Assembly: GCA_041844735.1 (NCBI GenBank) | Contig: JBGZBP010000053.1 | Span: 1 to 47,447, forward strand | Direction: 5' to 3' | Length of the DNA: 47,447 nt | From: CAJPNN01 sp041844735 | Lineage (GTDB): Bacteria > Bacillota > Clostridia > Peptostreptococcales > Anaerovoracaceae | Part shown: positions 8,401 to 17,388 of the stretch, piece after piece | How positions within the stretch are numbered: position 1 is the stretch's first letter | Layout of the letters: the number at the start of each line of letters is the position of its first letter | Position numbers and translations under genes: made by a program | Notes under the pieces: model-generated | Databases searched by the model: none | Seen by the model: the letters and a program-made list of their open reading frames with translations, nothing else | Told to the model about the DNA's origin: nothing

Positions 8401-9346
8401 AGATTTATTGTTGGGGGCAGCCGGATGCTTTGTTGCGACCGCATTGATAATGCCGTTTTATATTTCATGGCTTAGAAGGCTTAAAGCAGGACAGAGTATC
8501 AGAGAGGAAGGGCCGGAAAGCCATATGAGCAAGGCGGGAACACCCACAATGGGAGGGCTTGCTTTTATAGCTGCCGGTGCAATATTTACAATAATATTTG
8601 CCGGTTGTTCCAAAGAAATTTTGGTGATTGTAGGGGCACTTTTAGCCTTCGGAACACTCGGGTTTTTGGACGACATTGTTAAGGTAAGCATGAAACGAAA
8701 TCTCGGGCTTACTGCTGGGCAGAAGATTCTTTTGCAGATAATTATAGCTTTAGCATTGGCACTTTACGGTACCGGAGGCAAATTCACGGGAAATCTTTGG
8801 ATTCCTTTTGTAAATTCAGAGGTGAACATGGGAGTGCTTTATGTACCGTTTATAGCATTTGTTATAGTTGCGATGGTCAACAGTGTCAATTTGACAGACG
8901 GTTTGGACGGGCTGGCAGGCTTTACAAGTTTTGTTGTCTGTGTCGCATTTACAATCATAGCTATCGGAACCGGCTTTGCAGATATAGCGGTGTTTCCTGC
9001 AGTTTTAGCATCCGGAATAGCAGGTTTTCTAATTTTTAATCGCTATCCTGCCAAAATTTTTATGGGAGACACCGGATCGCTGGCAATAGGGGGAAGTCTG
9101 GCGGCTGTTGCAATAGTTATAGATAAAGAAATGTTGTTGCCGGTTGCCGGAGGAATTTTTGTTTTGGAAGCTTTATCTGTTATAATACAGGTAGTTTCAT
9201 TTAAGACGAGAGGAAAAAGAGTTTTCAAAATGGCACCTTTGCACCACCACTTTGAACTGTCGGGATATAAGGAGACAAAGGTTGTCGGATTATTTACTTT
9301 TATAACAGTCGTTTTATCGGCAGCAGCCGTATTCATAGCTATTTAA
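8390..9346 (+). CDS. mraY: Phospho-MurNAc-pentapeptide transferase MraY
   Basis: Integral membrane enzyme that moves phospho-MurNAc-pentapeptide to undecaprenyl phosphate to make lipid I. About ten hydrophobic helices over 318 aa. Seen: the Asp pair in FLDDIVK, NLTDGLDGLAGF, MGDTGSLAIGG and the C-terminal HHH motif in APLHHHFELSG, all family hallmarks. I place the start at the ATG at 8390, because GGAGAGAGGA (8377-8386) sits just before it; a TTG at 8375 would lie upstream of that site. Overlaps the murF stop, suggesting coupling. Confidence 0.96.
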   Translation: MQYRDLLLGAAGCFVATALIMPFYISWLRRLKAGQSIREEGPESHMSKAGTPTMGGLAFIAAGAIFTIIFAGCSKEILVIVGALLAFGTLGFLDDIVKVSMKRNLGLTAGQKILLQIIIALALALYGTGGKFTGNLWIPFVNSEVNMGVLYVPFIAFVIVAMVNSVNLTDGLDGLAGFTSFVVCVAFTIIAIGTGFADIAVFPAVLASGIAGFLIFNRYPAKIFMGDTGSLAIGGSLAAVAIVIDKEMLLPVAGGIFVLEALSVIIQVVSFKTRGKRVFKMAPLHHHFELSGYKETKVVGLFTFITVVLSAAAVFIAI

Positions 9347-9360
9347 GATGAGGAATTGTA

Positions 9361-10719
9361 ATGAAATATAAAAATGTTTTGGTAGTGGGCATGGGAAAAT
9401 CCGGCATGGCAGCTCTGGACTGCATGTTTGAAATGGGTGTGGAAGTGTCGGTATATGATAAAAAAAAAGAAAGCGATATCTCCAAAGAATTTGTAGAGTT
9501 TTTGAAAGAGAAAAATATTAAATATTATTTTGGAGAAAATCCCTCAAGGGACTGCTTGGAAAATGCTGATTTGCTGATAATGTCTCCCGGAATCCCGAGA
9601 GATACGGATTTTGTGATACAGGCAGAAAACGCCGGAGCTGATATTAAGGGTGAACTGGAGATGGCTTATGAGCTCGGAAAGGGAGAATACATCGCTATTA
9701 CGGGCACTAACGGAAAAACCACGACCACGACACTGGTAGGTGAAATAATAAGAAAATCCGGAAGAAAGACCGTTGTTGCGGGAAATATAGGGTTACCTGT
9801 CATCACGGAAGCAGTGAGAGCTGATGATGACACTGTGCTTGTTACAGAGGTTTCCAGCTTTCAACTTGAGACGATAGATAAGTTCAAACCGGCAGTTTCC
9901 GCAATTCTGAATATAACACCGGATCATATTGACAGGCATAAGACTTTTGAAAACTATGCCGAGACAAAAGGAAGAATCTTTGAAAACCAGGTGTGTGAAG
10001 ATGTCTGTGTGATTAACATGGATGATCAGGAAGCATTGCGACTGGCTGAAAATGCGAGGTGCAAGGTAGCATTCTTTTCACGAAAAGAAAAGGTGGAGAC
10101 GGGAGCTTATGTAGATAAAGGACGAATTTATGTGGCTGACTCGAATCAAAAAGTGGACGTGATGCCGCTGGAGGAAATAAAAATACCGGGTGAACACAAC
10201 ATAGAGAATGTTTTGGCAGCTGTTGCGATTTGCTATTTTTACGGTATAGACGTTAAGGAAATCAGGCAGCATGTTTCAGCATTTTATGGAGTCGAGCACA
10301 GGATAGAGATATTTGAGAGAAAAAACGGGATAGTATATGTTAACGATTCCAAGGGAACCAATACGGATGCGGCAGTAAAGGCGATAGAGGCATTGAAAGA
10401 AAATATAATCCTGATAGCAGGAGGATATGATAAGGGAGCCGATTTTACCGATTTCATAAAAGCGTTTAACGGGCGTGTAAAGCATATGCTTGTTTTGGGT
10501 CAGACCAAGGAAAAAATTGCAGATGCGGCAAATAAATGCGGATTTAGAGACTTTACGACTGTTCAAAATATGGAAGAGGCAGTTGAATTGTCTAAAAAAA
10601 TAGCCGTGTCGGGGGATAGTGTGCTGCTTTCACCGGCATGTGCGAGCTGGGATATGTACAAAAGCTTCGAGGAGAGAGGAAAACATTTTAAACAATGCGT
10701 AAAAAATCAGATAGACTGA
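9361..10719 (+). CDS. murD: UDP-MurNAc-L-alanine--D-glutamate ligase MurD
   Basis: Cytosolic Mur ligase (452 aa) that adds D-glutamate to UDP-MurNAc-L-Ala. An N-terminal Rossmann-like domain (VVGMGKSGMAALD), P-loop GTNGKTTTT near residue 115, EVSSFQLE and NITPDHIDRH in the ATPase domain, and a C-terminal domain with NDSKGTNTDA, the MurD form of that motif. Ends in LSPACASWDMYKSFEERGKHF, characteristic of MurD. A GAGGAA ribosome binding site precedes the ATG. The next gene starts at or just after its stop. Confidence 0.96.
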   Translation: MKYKNVLVVGMGKSGMAALDCMFEMGVEVSVYDKKKESDISKEFVEFLKEKNIKYYFGENPSRDCLENADLLIMSPGIPRDTDFVIQAENAGADIKGELEMAYELGKGEYIAITGTNGKTTTTTLVGEIIRKSGRKTVVAGNIGLPVITEAVRADDDTVLVTEVSSFQLETIDKFKPAVSAILNITPDHIDRHKTFENYAETKGRIFENQVCEDVCVINMDDQEALRLAENARCKVAFFSRKEKVETGAYVDKGRIYVADSNQKVDVMPLEEIKIPGEHNIENVLAAVAICYFYGIDVKEIRQHVSAFYGVEHRIEIFERKNGIVYVNDSKGTNTDAAVKAIEALKENIILIAGGYDKGADFTDFIKAFNGRVKHMLVLGQTKEKIADAANKCGFRDFTTVQNMEEAVELSKKIAVSGDSVLLSPACASWDMYKSFEERGKHFKQCVKNQID

Positions 10720-10736
10720 GGGTGGAAAAAAATAAT

Positions 10737-11876
10737 ATGGGCGGAGGAACTGTCAGAAAGAAGATTGTCGCCGGTGCGGGTGATTTCTGGCTTGTGCTTT
10801 TGGTGCTGATTTTGCTGGTTTTTGGAGTGATAATGGTGTTCAGTGCCAGTTATTATTTTTCTATCAGCAAGCTGGGGAACCCATATTCATATTTAATTAA
10901 AGATATAATTTGGGTTATTTTATCTATAGGCATTATGGCGTTCATGGCTGTTATACCGTATAAATTTTATACGAGGTTTGCAAAGCCGATTTTAGCAATA
11001 AGCCTGATATTTTTGGCAATGGTATTCACTCCGCTGGGGGTGACGAGAAACCTTGCAACCAGATGGATAGGAATAAAAATGGGAACTGTGGAGTTGACGC
11101 TTATGCCCGGAGAAATCGCAAAACTGGCGGCAATAATATTTACGGCATGGTATTTGAGCGAAAACCCTCAGAGAATAAGAAGTTTAAAAGGCATAATGCC
11201 GCTGTTGGTTTTGGCGCTGGCATATTTCGGGATGATTATAAAGCAGCCGAACCTTTCTACAGCTCTTACGGTGGTAGGAATAATAATAGGAATGATGTTT
11301 GTGGCAGGTCTCAGCTGGGTCTTGCTCGGGGGTATGTTCGCTTCGGGATGTGCCGGTATCATGGCATTGCTTTTGACGGACAAAGACGGATATAGATGGA
11401 AGAGAATCACGAGTTTCAGCGATCCGTTTCAGGATAAACTCGGAGACGGGTGGCAAGTTGTACACTCTTTATACGGACTCGGCTCGGGAGGGCTTTTCGG
11501 ACTGGGGCTGGGAAAGAGCATTCAAAAAAACTTATGGCTCCCGGAGCCCCAAAATGACTTTATTTTTGCTATAATAGGAGAGGAACTGGGATTTATCGGA
11601 AGTATTATATTGGTGATGGTGTATATTCTGTTAATATGGAGAGGTACATATATTGCAATAACGGCGAAAGATATGTTTGCAACCTTGCTTGCGGCGGGGG
11701 TTACGATTATGATAGGATTGCAGGTGGTTATGAACATTGCGGTTGTGACTTCGTCGATGCCTTGCACAGGTATAACGCTTCCTTTTGTCAGCTATGGAGG
11801 AAATGCACTATTGATGTTTATGGCTGCAACAGGTATACTACTGAATGTTTCAAGATATATAAATAATGAGGAGTAA
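10737..11876 (+). CDS. ftsW: Septal peptidoglycan polymerase FtsW (SEDS family)
   Basis: SEDS glycosyltransferase, about ten membrane helices, that polymerises lipid II at the septum with FtsI. Seen: the early VMVFSASYY helix, the KQPNLST loop, the extracellular NDFIFAIIGEELGF segment with its conserved acidic residues, and the final GITLPFVSYGGNALL typical of FtsW/SpoVE. Start choice: the ATG at 10737 follows GAGGGTGG (10718-10725); an in-frame ATG at 10695, inside murD, would add 14 basic residues but has a poorly placed ribosome binding site. SpoVE is a close alternative. Confidence 0.93.
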   Translation: MGGGTVRKKIVAGAGDFWLVLLVLILLVFGVIMVFSASYYFSISKLGNPYSYLIKDIIWVILSIGIMAFMAVIPYKFYTRFAKPILAISLIFLAMVFTPLGVTRNLATRWIGIKMGTVELTLMPGEIAKLAAIIFTAWYLSENPQRIRSLKGIMPLLVLALAYFGMIIKQPNLSTALTVVGIIIGMMFVAGLSWVLLGGMFASGCAGIMALLLTDKDGYRWKRITSFSDPFQDKLGDGWQVVHSLYGLGSGGLFGLGLGKSIQKNLWLPEPQNDFIFAIIGEELGFIGSIILVMVYILLIWRGTYIAITAKDMFATLLAAGVTIMIGLQVVMNIAVVTSSMPCTGITLPFVSYGGNALLMFMAATGILLNVSRYINNEE

Positions 11877-11879
11877 TAT

Positions 11880-12992
11880 ATGCGTGTGATTATAACAGGT
11901 GGCGGTACGGGAGGACATATTTATCCGGCACTGGCTATTGCCGACTGTATCAGAAAGAACGATTCCGGAGCTGAAATATTATTTATCGGCACGGAAAGAG
12001 GGCTGGAGAAGGACATAGTACCGAAAAGCGGATACAATATAGACTTTATAGAAGCCACCGGGTTTAACAGAAAATCAATAATAAAGAATGTAAAAACAGT
12101 AAGAAATCTTATAAAAAGCTCAGCTAAAATGAAAAAAATTATTGATGATTTCAAGCCGGATATTGTCATAGGCACGGGTGGATATGTGACAGGAGCGGTA
12201 GTTAGAGAAGCTGCTAAAAAAGGAATCAGATGCTTCATACACGAACAAAATGTTTTTCCGGGAATGACAAATAAGTTGCTGGAAAAGCATGTAGAAAAAA
12301 TTTTTCTGGGATTTGATGAGGCAAGAAAATATTTTAAAAAGCAGGATAAAATAATTTTTACAGGAAATCCGGTAAGAGATGTTTTTCATAATCCCGATCC
12401 GGAAGCAAAAAAAAGACTGGGATTGAAAGAGGAAGATTTTACGATTTTAAGTTTCGGGGGAAGCTTGGGAGCGAATATTATAAATAACAAGATGATCGAG
12501 GTTGCCAAGTCTCTTCACGATGTTTCGGGTGTTGAAGTTGTAATGGTAACAGGACGAAGACATTTTGAACAGGTAAGAGATATATTGTCGGCATCAGGAA
12601 TCATATTTGAAGAAAATGACGATTACTCTACTTCACGGAATATAAGACTGATAATGTATGCCGATAATTTGCCTGACTATATGGCGGCATCGGATTTAGT
12701 GATTACAAGAGCCGGAGCTTTGACAGTATCGGAAATAATGACATTGGGTAAGGCCTCTATTTTGGTGCCTTCTCCAAATGTTACGGGTAACCATCAGTAC
12801 TATAATGCCAAGGTGCTGGCTGACAAGGGTGCAGCTGTTATGATAGAAGAAAAAGACTTGGAAGATGAAAAAATATTGGACGCCGTCATATCATTCAAGA
12901 ACAGAAAAGGCGAATTGGAAAAAATTCAAAATAACTGTAAATCAATAGAGAAAGTTAATGCAACACAGATAATATATGAAAATATGAAATAG
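11880..12992 (+). CDS. murG: UDP-GlcNAc:lipid I GlcNAc transferase MurG
   Basis: Membrane-associated GT28 glycosyltransferase (370 aa) that makes lipid II from lipid I. Two Rossmann-like halves: N-terminal GGGTGGHIYPALAIA, the conserved GTGGYVTGAV and HEQNVFPGMTNK, and a C-terminal UDP-GlcNAc site with SFGGSLGA and RAGALTVSEI. GAGGAG (11867-11872) precedes the ATG by seven nt. Flanked by ftsW and ftsQ, the usual Bacillota order except that murB is not here. Confidence 0.97.
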   Translation: MRVIITGGGTGGHIYPALAIADCIRKNDSGAEILFIGTERGLEKDIVPKSGYNIDFIEATGFNRKSIIKNVKTVRNLIKSSAKMKKIIDDFKPDIVIGTGGYVTGAVVREAAKKGIRCFIHEQNVFPGMTNKLLEKHVEKIFLGFDEARKYFKKQDKIIFTGNPVRDVFHNPDPEAKKRLGLKEEDFTILSFGGSLGANIINNKMIEVAKSLHDVSGVEVVMVTGRRHFEQVRDILSASGIIFEENDDYSTSRNIRLIMYADNLPDYMAASDLVITRAGALTVSEIMTLGKASILVPSPNVTGNHQYYNAKVLADKGAAVMIEEKDLEDEKILDAVISFKNRKGELEKIQNNCKSIEKVNATQIIYENMK

Positions 12993-12997
12993 TCGAT

Positions 12998-14224
12998 ATG
13001 CAAAAATTTAATAACAAAGAAAACGAAGAAAAAAAACTGAATATTGATGGTGCCTATGCAGATGAGAAAGTCGAACGTAATGCAAATGGCGCTGTGGATG
13101 AAAATACTGCAAGTGATGCTATGGGTGAAAATAAACCTGTTGATACGGAGGAAGACAGATGGAGTGCCATTTATGATGATGCATGGATGGATGAGTGGAG
13201 AACATCGTCCTTTGCCACAAAGGAGATAGAGAAGGCGGCGGAGGAAGATAACACTGAACAGCAGGAGTGGACTCTTTCCATGGCAACACCGGACGGTACC
13301 AAGCAGCGAAAGAAGAAAAAGAGGAAAAAAAAGCATTATTTGCTGAAATTTATTGCCGCCCTATTACTGGCGACGGGCTGCTATTTAATACTGACTTCAT
13401 CTATTTTTGACATAAAAAGTATTGCGGTCAATGATTGCAGATACTACACGAATGAACAAATAATAGAAAAGTCCAAGATCTCAACGGGGATGAATATGTT
13501 TAAAGTTTCTACGAGAAAAGCATCAAAAAGACTTCTCAAAGAAATATACATAAAGGAAGTAACGGTAAAAAGAAAGCCGCCGTCCATAATAGAAATATCC
13601 GTATTGGAGAGATATGAATTTGCGGCGCTGTTGTACAAAGGGAAATATGCAATCATAGATCCGGACGGCATGGTACTTTCCATTTCCAAGGTAGTGCCTG
13701 AGGTGCCGGTAATAGAAGGTGTAAAAGTTAAAAAGGCGAAAGTGGGTGAAGCACTCATAGCAGAGGGTAATCCGCTGTATTCATCCATAATAAGGGTATT
13801 GAAAGCCACCGAAAAAAATCAAATCGCCGTAAAAAAGGTGAAGCCGGACGGGCCTTCGGTAAAGGTTTATGTATATGATTCACTGTGTTTTGTAGGAACC
13901 CCGAAGAACTTGGTTAAAAAAATGCATTCCATAGATCAGGTTTTGAAAAACATGGCAAGTCAAAATATAATAAGAGGGACTCTGAAAGTCAGTGGGAATA
14001 ATGAGTTTCCATACAGCCCGGTGCTGGACGAAGAAGAGGAGGAAACCCGGGCGGACAATACGGAAAATAAAGATGGTGTGCAGGAAGCAAAGGATGCAAT
14101 CATGCAGCCTCAGCCACAGCAACCTAGCAAGACAACTAAAACGGAAAATACGCAAAACCCTGTAAACGAGGGTGGGCAAGTACCTGCAAGCATAAATGGT
14201 GAGAAAGAACCGAAAGGGAATTAA
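12998..14224 (+). CDS. ftsQ: Cell division protein FtsQ/DivIB
   Basis: Bitopic divisome protein, 408 aa. A long acidic cytosolic region (1-100) ends in the basic block KQRKKKKRKKK (about 102-112), then one membrane helix (about 115-134), a POTRA domain starting FDIKSIAVNDCRYY (about 137-205), a FtsQ beta domain, and a low-complexity C-terminal tail rich in Q, P, T, E and N (about 350-408). It scaffolds FtsL/DivIC. Longer than B. subtilis DivIB because of both disordered ends. No clear ribosome binding site precedes the ATG, five nt after the murG stop, so coupled translation is likely. Fifth position after murD-ftsW-murG supports the name. Confidence 0.88.
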   Translation: MQKFNNKENEEKKLNIDGAYADEKVERNANGAVDENTASDAMGENKPVDTEEDRWSAIYDDAWMDEWRTSSFATKEIEKAAEEDNTEQQEWTLSMATPDGTKQRKKKKRKKKHYLLKFIAALLLATGCYLILTSSIFDIKSIAVNDCRYYTNEQIIEKSKISTGMNMFKVSTRKASKRLLKEIYIKEVTVKRKPPSIIEISVLERYEFAALLYKGKYAIIDPDGMVLSISKVVPEVPVIEGVKVKKAKVGEALIAEGNPLYSSIIRVLKATEKNQIAVKKVKPDGPSVKVYVYDSLCFVGTPKNLVKKMHSIDQVLKNMASQNIIRGTLKVSGNNEFPYSPVLDEEEEETRADNTENKDGVQEAKDAIMQPQPQQPSKTTKTENTQNPVNEGGQVPASINGEKEPKGN

Positions 14225-14968
14225 ATGAAAACTGTAAACGTGAAAAAAAACAAAGGAATAATTCTGGTAGGAGTGATAGCGCTAATCGTGGGACTGTTAT
14301 TCAGTATACAGGTGATGACCAACAGAGGCGAAGATAAGGGAGGACTTGTGCCTCTGGCTAAAGCTCAGGATTTAGAACGTGAGCTCAAAAAAATCAGAGT
14401 AGAAAAAGAAGAGATATTGGCAGAACTCAGGGATGCCGAAGAAGTAATTGAGAGAATAAAAACAAAGAAAGCAGATGATGACTATGTCTTAAAGGGCATT
14501 TTGGCGGATGTTGAAAAGTATAAAATTTCTGCCGGAGCGGTGGATGTTAGGGGCAAAGGTGTGATAATCACTATCAGGCGAATGGATCCCACAGAGCTGG
14601 CAGCCAACGATACAGACATAAATTGGGATTTGAATTTTGAAAATCAGGCATTATTGAACTTGGTAAATCGATTAAAAGATGCCGGTGCAGAAGCTATTGC
14701 TGTTAACGGAAACAGAATAATTGCGGGTACAGGTATAAGTCTGGCGGGAGAACATATAAATATCAATACAAAACCCACAGCTCCCCCGTATGTAATAAAG
14801 GCAATAGGAGATCCGAAGACTATAGAGCCCGCAATAAATATAAGATTCGGTATAGTTGAGGTACTTTCGGAGGCAGGATATAAGGTGACGATTTCAAAGA
14901 AAAGTGATTTGGAAATTCAAAGATATAGCGGCGTGATGAAATACAGATTCGCAAAGCCTGTGCAATAA
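14225..14968 (+). CDS. DUF881 protein, YlxW/YlxX-like (first copy)
   Basis: Membrane-anchored DUF881 protein, 247 aa. One N-terminal helix (about 12-30), a coiled-coil (about 45-80) and a DUF881 domain including DAGAEAIAVNGNRI and PPYVIKAIGDP. Starts immediately after the ftsQ stop. In B. subtilis the equivalent genes ylxW and ylxX sit at the same place between divIB and sbp; their function is unknown. The neighbour at 14985 is a paralogue, sharing AEAI-VNG-R and PFVIKAIGNP-like segments. Confidence 0.88.
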   Translation: MKTVNVKKNKGIILVGVIALIVGLLFSIQVMTNRGEDKGGLVPLAKAQDLERELKKIRVEKEEILAELRDAEEVIERIKTKKADDDYVLKGILADVEKYKISAGAVDVRGKGVIITIRRMDPTELAANDTDINWDLNFENQALLNLVNRLKDAGAEAIAVNGNRIIAGTGISLAGEHININTKPTAPPYVIKAIGDPKTIEPAINIRFGIVEVLSEAGYKVTISKKSDLEIQRYSGVMKYRFAKPVQ

Positions 14969-14984
14969 TAAAGGGGTGTAGGCC

Positions 14985-15719
14985 ATGAAAAAAATTACAT
15001 TTTTCGTGCTTTGCATATTTATCGGTATTACCATGGTGGTAGCTGTGCGAAGTGTGGGAGGCAGAATGGTGTATGTGTCGGCAAAATCCCTTGAAGATTA
15101 TCGTACACAGATAAAAGCTGAAAAAATTGAAGTTGAAAAACTTAAAGCTGTTTTAAAAACGACGGAGGGTAAATTAAAATCATATACCGGAGGATCTGCT
15201 GCAGAGGACGAAATAAATGAAAAAAAGCTTATTGAAGATTTGTCCAAAGATCTAATATTTTATAAAATGGCATCCGGAAACCAAAAAGTGTCCGGGGCAG
15301 GCATTTCAATCAAAATAGATGACGGAACAAAAGACATTGAAAAAGGCGAGGATGTAAATAACGTACTGGTCCATGACGAGGACATTATAGAGATAATCAA
15401 TTCGCTTAATACCTGCAATGCCGAAGCTATCTCCGTAAATGGACAACGAGTAACGGCGAGAAGCTCAATAACATGTAACGGATACACGATTAAAATAAAT
15501 GACCGAGTATATGCAAGGCCTTTTGTTATAAAAGCAATAGGAAACCCGGTAAGTTTTACGGAAAATTTGTTGGCGCCGGAAGGTTACGGAACAAAACTGA
15601 GGAACTACGGCGTAAAATTTTCCATGAAGACTTCCGATAAAATCGTAATCAAACCGCTTGCAGAGCCGCAAACGGAGATTTATATGACAGTAGTTAAGGA
15701 GGGGGCTAAGAAAAAATGA
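14985..15719 (+). CDS. DUF881 protein, YlxW/YlxX-like (second copy)
   Basis: Second DUF881 protein, 244 aa, with the same plan: an N-terminal signal-anchor (about 3-20), a short coiled coil (about 35-65) and a DUF881 domain containing CNAEAISVNGQRV and RPFVIKAIGNP. A tandem paralogue of the preceding gene. AAAGGGGTG precedes the ATG. The stop overlaps sbp by 4 nt (ATGA). Likely acts at the membrane near the divisome, by context only. Confidence 0.88.
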   Translation: MKKITFFVLCIFIGITMVVAVRSVGGRMVYVSAKSLEDYRTQIKAEKIEVEKLKAVLKTTEGKLKSYTGGSAAEDEINEKKLIEDLSKDLIFYKMASGNQKVSGAGISIKIDDGTKDIEKGEDVNNVLVHDEDIIEIINSLNTCNAEAISVNGQRVTARSSITCNGYTIKINDRVYARPFVIKAIGNPVSFTENLLAPEGYGTKLRNYGVKFSMKTSDKIVIKPLAEPQTEIYMTVVKEGAKKK

Positions 15720-16093
15720 AAATGATAGTAACTATTGCTGCGGGATTGGCAGCCGGAATTTTCGTCGGTGTTGCACTGGATTTGCAGCTGTCGTCGACAA
15801 TATCGTTTTATATAACAATGGCACTTCTTGCTGCCACGGATTCACTGTTCGGAGCAGGAAGATCGTACTTGGAGGGCAGATATAATCACATAATTTTCAT
15901 CACGGGCTTTGTCGGAAATTCGATTTTGGCAGGACTGTTGGCATTTCTGGGAGACAAGCTGGGTGTGCCTCTTTACTATGCGACAATACTGGTGTTTGGA
16001 GGAAGACTGTTTAATAATCTTGCCGCTATCAGAAGGATTTTGGTCGAGCAGTATATAAGACGCAGAAAAACCAAACGAATAGAGGGAAGATAG
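15716..16093 (+). CDS. sbp: Small basic protein Sbp (DUF1290)
   Basis: Small integral membrane protein, 125 aa, with about three hydrophobic helices and a basic tail ending RRRKTKRIEGR. The LLAATDSLFGAGRSYLEGRYN segment and position between DUF881 genes and ftsZ match B. subtilis sbp (DUF1290). Function unknown; always in the dcw cluster when present. AAGGAGGGGG (about 15697) serves the ATG at 15716; a second ATG at 15722 is also possible. In B. subtilis ftsA follows here, but not in this window. Confidence 0.88.
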   Translation: MKMIVTIAAGLAAGIFVGVALDLQLSSTISFYITMALLAATDSLFGAGRSYLEGRYNHIIFITGFVGNSILAGLLAFLGDKLGVPLYYATILVFGGRLFNNLAAIRRILVEQYIRRRKTKRIEGR

Positions 16094-16136
16094 ATAATTA
16101 TATAAAATAAAAAATAGTGCAAAAAATTTATGGATG

Positions 16137-16145
16137 TGATACAAT
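16137..16145 (+). promoter_or_regulatory. Possible extended -10 promoter of ftsZ
   Basis: TGATACAAT (16137-16145) matches an extended -10 (TGnTACAAT). The -35 region (GTGCAA, 17 bp upstream) is weak. This is in the 97-bp AT-rich gap before ftsZ. The gap also holds a direct repeat AATAATGTA at 16143-16151 and 16166-16174, and the strong ribosome binding site GGGAGG at 16175-16180. Confidence 0.45.
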
Positions 16146-16190
16146 AATGTACAGTAATATACAAAAATAATGTAGGGAGGTTGCCTATAA

Positions 16191-17318
16191 ATGCTACAAT
16201 TTGAAAATGACACGCAAAACGGAGCAAAGATATTGGTTATCGGCGTTGGTGGCGGTGGCTGTAATGCTGTAAATAGAATGATAGATGCAGGAATGTCGGG
16301 AGTTGAGTTCATCGCAGTTAATACTGATCACCAGGCTCTTGATGGTTCAATGGCAGAGATGAAGGTGCAGATAGGTGAAAAGCTTACCAGAGGTCTTGGT
16401 GCCGGTGGGAACCCGCAGATTGGGCAAGAGGCGGCAGAAGAAAGTTTAGACGATATACAAAAATATATTCAAGGTACGGATATGGTTTTCATAACGGCAG
16501 GAATGGGCGGAGGCACAGGTACGGGTGCAGCACCAGTGATTGCAAAAGCTTTCAAAGAAGCGGGAGTCCTTACGATAGGAGTTGTGACAAGACCATTTAC
16601 CTTTGAGGGTATTAAGAGGGGAAGACATGCAGAAACAGGTATAGGCTATTTGAAAAACTATGTTGATTCGCTCGTGGTAGTACCTAATGACAGACTGCTC
16701 CAGATTGCCGAGAAAAATACAAGCATGATAGAATCCCTTAATATGGCGGATGAAATACTAAAGCAGGGAGTACAGGGAATATCCGGACTTATCACGGAAG
16801 CGGGATTGATCAATGTCGATTTTGCGGATGTTTCCACTGTAATGAAAAATAGAGGAATTGCCCATATGGGTGTCGGCAGAGGCAGAGGCGAAAACAGAGT
16901 GGCGGAAGCCGTTAAAAATGCTGTGGAGAGTCCTCTTTTGGAGACTACCATTAATGGTGCCAAGGCTGTGTTGTTGCACGTAATGGGCGGATACGATTTA
17001 GGAATGTTGGAAGTAAATCAGGCAGCTGATGAAGTTCAGAAAGCAGCCGATGATGATGCTATTATTATACTTGGTACCGCTATCAGAGAGGATATGCACG
17101 ATGAGATTGTTATCACGGTGATAGCTACAGGATTTGAAGAAGACGATTTAAACTTTAAGTCGGATCAATCTGAAGATACAGATGATGAAAAACAGGATAC
17201 AGGAGAAAAACCAGCAGAGAATGCAATACCAGCACATGGGTCTACAAGGGATTCCGACGGCAGAGAAACAGGTGCAATAAATATCCCTAATTTTCTTAAC
17301 AGCAGCAAGAAATTTTAA
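16191..17318 (+). CDS. ftsZ: Cell division GTPase FtsZ
   Basis: Tubulin-like GTPase (375 aa) that forms the Z ring. Seen: N-terminal IGVGGGGCNAVNRM, the tubulin signature GGGTGTGAAP (about 105-114), and the T7 loop NVDFADVSTVM with the catalytic Asp residue. A variable linker rich in D, E, K and Q (about 318-355) leads to a C-terminal peptide INIPNFLNSSKKF, the site that binds membrane tethers (FtsA, SepF). The usual Arg after FL is Asn here. GGGAGG ten nt before the ATG fixes the start. No ftsA lies upstream. Confidence 0.98.
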   Translation: MLQFENDTQNGAKILVIGVGGGGCNAVNRMIDAGMSGVEFIAVNTDHQALDGSMAEMKVQIGEKLTRGLGAGGNPQIGQEAAEESLDDIQKYIQGTDMVFITAGMGGGTGTGAAPVIAKAFKEAGVLTIGVVTRPFTFEGIKRGRHAETGIGYLKNYVDSLVVVPNDRLLQIAEKNTSMIESLNMADEILKQGVQGISGLITEAGLINVDFADVSTVMKNRGIAHMGVGRGRGENRVAEAVKNAVESPLLETTINGAKAVLLHVMGGYDLGMLEVNQAADEVQKAADDDAIIILGTAIREDMHDEIVITVIATGFEEDDLNFKSDQSEDTDDEKQDTGEKPAENAIPAHGSTRDSDGRETGAINIPNFLNSSKKF

Positions 17319-17341
17319 TGTTTTTGTATAATAAAGACAAT

Positions 17342-17368
17342 ACAGCCGGTGATAACTTTGCCGGCTGT
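17342..17368 (+). terminator. Stem-loop after ftsZ (weak terminator)
   Basis: A perfect 8-bp GC-rich stem (ACAGCCGG / CCGGCTGT) with an 11-nt loop lies 23 nt after the ftsZ stop. It is followed by TATTAG, not a proper U-run, so termination is probably partial. A perfect TATAAT (17327-17332) just upstream has no convincing -35. The 70-bp gap holds nothing else. Confidence 0.45.
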
Positions 17369-17388
17369 TATTAGTAAGTGGAGAAATT

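Noticed and set aside
16143..16174. AATAATGTA direct repeat in the ftsZ leader
   Set aside because: Short AT-rich repeat expected by chance in such sequence; noted under the promoter only.
15842..16312. 156-aa minus-strand open frame across the sbp-ftsZ gap
   Set aside because: Covers the ftsZ promoter and the ends of two real genes; no ribosome binding site and a composition that mirrors the opposite strand.
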